A stretch of 64,000 bases of DNA from Planctomycetota bacterium (GTDB lineage Bacteria; Planctomycetota; PLA2; JAEUHO01). The notes under the pieces are model-generated. The model was not told the DNA's origin and did not search any database. It saw nothing but the letters and a program-made list of their open reading frames with translations. The translations under genes and the position numbers were made by a program. The stretch lies in contig JADZCA010000029.1 of the NCBI GenBank assembly GCA_020851795.1, positions 113,271-177,270 on the forward strand, read 5' to 3'. Positions 62,529 to 64,000 of the stretch are shown piece after piece (position 1 is the first letter of the stretch; every line of letters starts with the position of its first letter).

Positions 62529-64000
62529 TCAGTCGGCGTCGTCGTGCGAGCGCACGATGACGGGGCGCAGGAGGAGGCGGACGCCGAGCGACGTCGTCTC
62601 CTCGCCCCACCCCGAGACGTGGAAGGGCGCGGGGCTCGTCAGGCGCACGCCGATCACGGGGACGGACGCGAGGTCGCGGTCCACGAAAGAGAGCCCGTCG
62701 GGTGACCAGCGCGCCGTCTGGTGCGCCGGGATCTCGAGCGACACGATCGGCGTGATCGCCGCGTCGAAGCCGTCGGGCTGCGGCACCACCGCCGAGACCG
62801 AGACCGTGATCGTGCTCGAGCCCGGGTTGACGACGTGCACCCACGTGCGGACGAGCGACGGCAGCGTCGGCTGCGGGTCCACGTGCAGCGCGTCCGCGAC
62901 GTGCGCGGCCGGCGCCGGGCGCAGCGTCGCGACGTGGACCAGCGAGACCGGGTCGAACTGGCGCAGCGAGACCTCGACGTCCTCGGGGACCTGCAAGCGC
63001 AGCGTCGCCCGCGTCAGCGAGAGCGCGCTGAGCACGTCGCCGAAGAGGTCGTCGAAGGGCGCGTCCATCGTGCCCAACGTGAGCGTCTCGCGGGCGACCA
63101 GCTCGATCGTGCGGGGCGCGAGCAGGATCTGCGTGCCGTCGGCGGCGCGGACGTCGGCGAGCACCACCGTCCGCGCGTCGTCGGCGTCGTTGCGCAGCAG
63201 GACCGCGAAGTCGGTCCACGAGGCCGGCGACGACGTGACCGGGCCGTGCTCGACGACGACCATCCCGTCGCGGTCGCGCGCGACCACGTGCGGCACGCCG
63301 TCGAAGGCGAGCGGGCCCTCCTCGGTGGCGACGAAGAGCGGCGTCGGCGCCGTGAGCTCGACCGCGCCGAAGAAGCCGGGCGTCCCCGTCAGCGCCGCCG
63401 GCGAGAGCGTCGCCGCCGCGAAGGCGTCGAGCGGGATCGGCGCGAGCGGGACCGCCACCCACGGCGAGGACGCGCTCGCGCCCGGCACCCACGCGGTCGC
63501 GGTCACCAGCGTCACCGCGCCCGACGCGTTGACGACCTGCACGAGGTCGGTCTCCGGCAGGATCGTGGCCCGCGCGCTCGTCGAGGGCGGCGGGGCCGCG
63601 AGGTCGCCCAGCGGCCAGCCCCGCGACGCCTCGCTCGCCACCGCGCCGTCGTCGTCCACGCGGAACTCGACCTCGACGCGCCGCGACGGCGTGGCGACGT
63701 GCACCCAGCCGCCCGCCGCCGTCGGCACGAAGAACGTCTCCTGGTCGTCGCCGTCGAGCGCGATCGGCCCGCCGGTGACGATCGAGCCGTCGCCGGCGTG
63801 GACGGTCACGGTCGCGGTCGTGGCGTCGCTCTCGAGGTTGCGCAGGCAGAGCGTCATCGTCCTCGAGGCGCTCGCAGGCACGAACGGGACACCCCAGTCC
63901 GCCGGCCCCTCCTCGAAGCCGCTGCCCCCGGAACCGCCGCCGCCTCCGCAGGCGGACAGCGCGAGCGACAGCACGGCGACGACGGTGGAGAGCAGACGCA
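62529..64000 (-). CDS. Secreted lipoprotein with beta-sandwich-like repeats; start codon split by window edge
   Basis: The frame reaches the right edge. The last two window bases read TG on the minus strand, directly before RLLSTVVAVLSLALSAC, so the start codon is probably ATG or GTG at 64001. The lipobox LSAC predicts lipidation at about residue 18, followed by a Gly/Ser linker. The remaining about 470 residues are beta-rich, with three or four similar segments of about 110 residues (LVQVVNASGAVTLVTATAWV; WVHVVNPGSSTITVSVSAVV). These suggest tandem beta-sandwich domains. No family was recognised; a surface or periplasmic structural role is likely. Confidence 0.82.
   Translation of the reverse strand, partial: RLLSTVVAVLSLALSACGGGGGSGGSGFEEGPADWGVPFVPASASRTMTLCLRNLESDATTATVTVHAGDGSIVTGGPIALDGDDQETFFVPTAAGGWVHVATPSRRVEVEFRVDDDGAVASEASRGWPLGDLAAPPPSTSARATILPETDLVQVVNASGAVTLVTATAWVPGASASSPWVAVPLAPIPLDAFAAATLSPAALTGTPGFFGAVELTAPTPLFVATEEGPLAFDGVPHVVARDRDGMVVVEHGPVTSSPASWTDFAVLLRNDADDARTVVLADVRAADGTQILLAPRTIELVARETLTLGTMDAPFDDLFGDVLSALSLTRATLRLQVPEDVEVSLRQFDPVSLVHVATLRPAPAAHVADALHVDPQPTLPSLVRTWVHVVNPGSSTITVSVSAVVPQPDGFDAAITPIVSLEIPAHQTARWSPDGLSFVDRDLASVPVIGVRLTSPAPFHVSGWGEETTSLGVRLLLRPVIVRSHDDAD

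Overview
This is a very GC-rich stretch of a bacterial chromosome with almost no DNA between genes. Neighbouring genes often share stop and start bases (GTGA or ATGA overlaps), and GTG starts are common. No rRNA, tRNA or CRISPR array is visible. A KDO-8-P phosphatase beside an LptC-like protein points to an LPS outer membrane. Several Ser/Thr kinases, an ECF sigma factor next to transmembrane kinases, a PilM-PilN fusion, sigma-54 machinery and many secreted proteins or lipoproteins of unknown function fit a high-GC planctomycete best. Myxococcota is the alternative. This placement is inferred from gene content only.

Layout. 1-7 kb: LPS genes (LptC-like, kdsC), an M50 protease, a ScpA-Fmt fusion, a universal stress protein and a secreted beta-helix protein. 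7-17 kb: a signalling block with a 1101-residue sigma-54 activator, a small secreted protein, and a roughly 1830-residue kinase/AAA/TPR/GAF/histidine kinase/receiver hybrid. Part of this block has a different base composition. 17-26 kb: an acyltransferase, a secreted repeat protein, a truncated DUF523 gene with XdhC, an HtrA-like protease, YqeY and PH-domain proteins, a three-gene two-component operon, and a predicted small RNA carrying anti-Shine-Dalgarno sequence. 26-35 kb: rnhA, carB, pilus assembly genes, and an unusual DUF1284-ECF sigma factor with its anti-sigma factor. 35-48 kb: metabolic and translation genes (purB, thiD, gltX) between secreted proteins. 48-56 kb: an ECF sigma factor, two transmembrane Ser/Thr kinases and a lipoprotein; the last three share an extracytoplasmic module. 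56-64 kb: a DPP-IV-like peptidase, a degenerate LexA/S24 protein, a small lower-GC island (integrase remnant, AbiE-type toxin-antitoxin pair, membrane HTH protein), and a lipoprotein cut by the window edge.

A dispersed, inverted-repeat-ended element of up to 231 bp runs through the window. There are two full copies of identical length and at least six decayed or partial ones. All lie between genes, usually directly against a stop codon.

The strongest candidates for undescribed biology are: the 231-bp element family; the anti-SD small RNA at about 25.68-25.81 kb; the cysteine-rich DUF1284-sigma fusion; the shared sensory module of the kinase/lipoprotein cluster; and the pseudokinase-histidine kinase hybrid with its partner activator and secreted protein.
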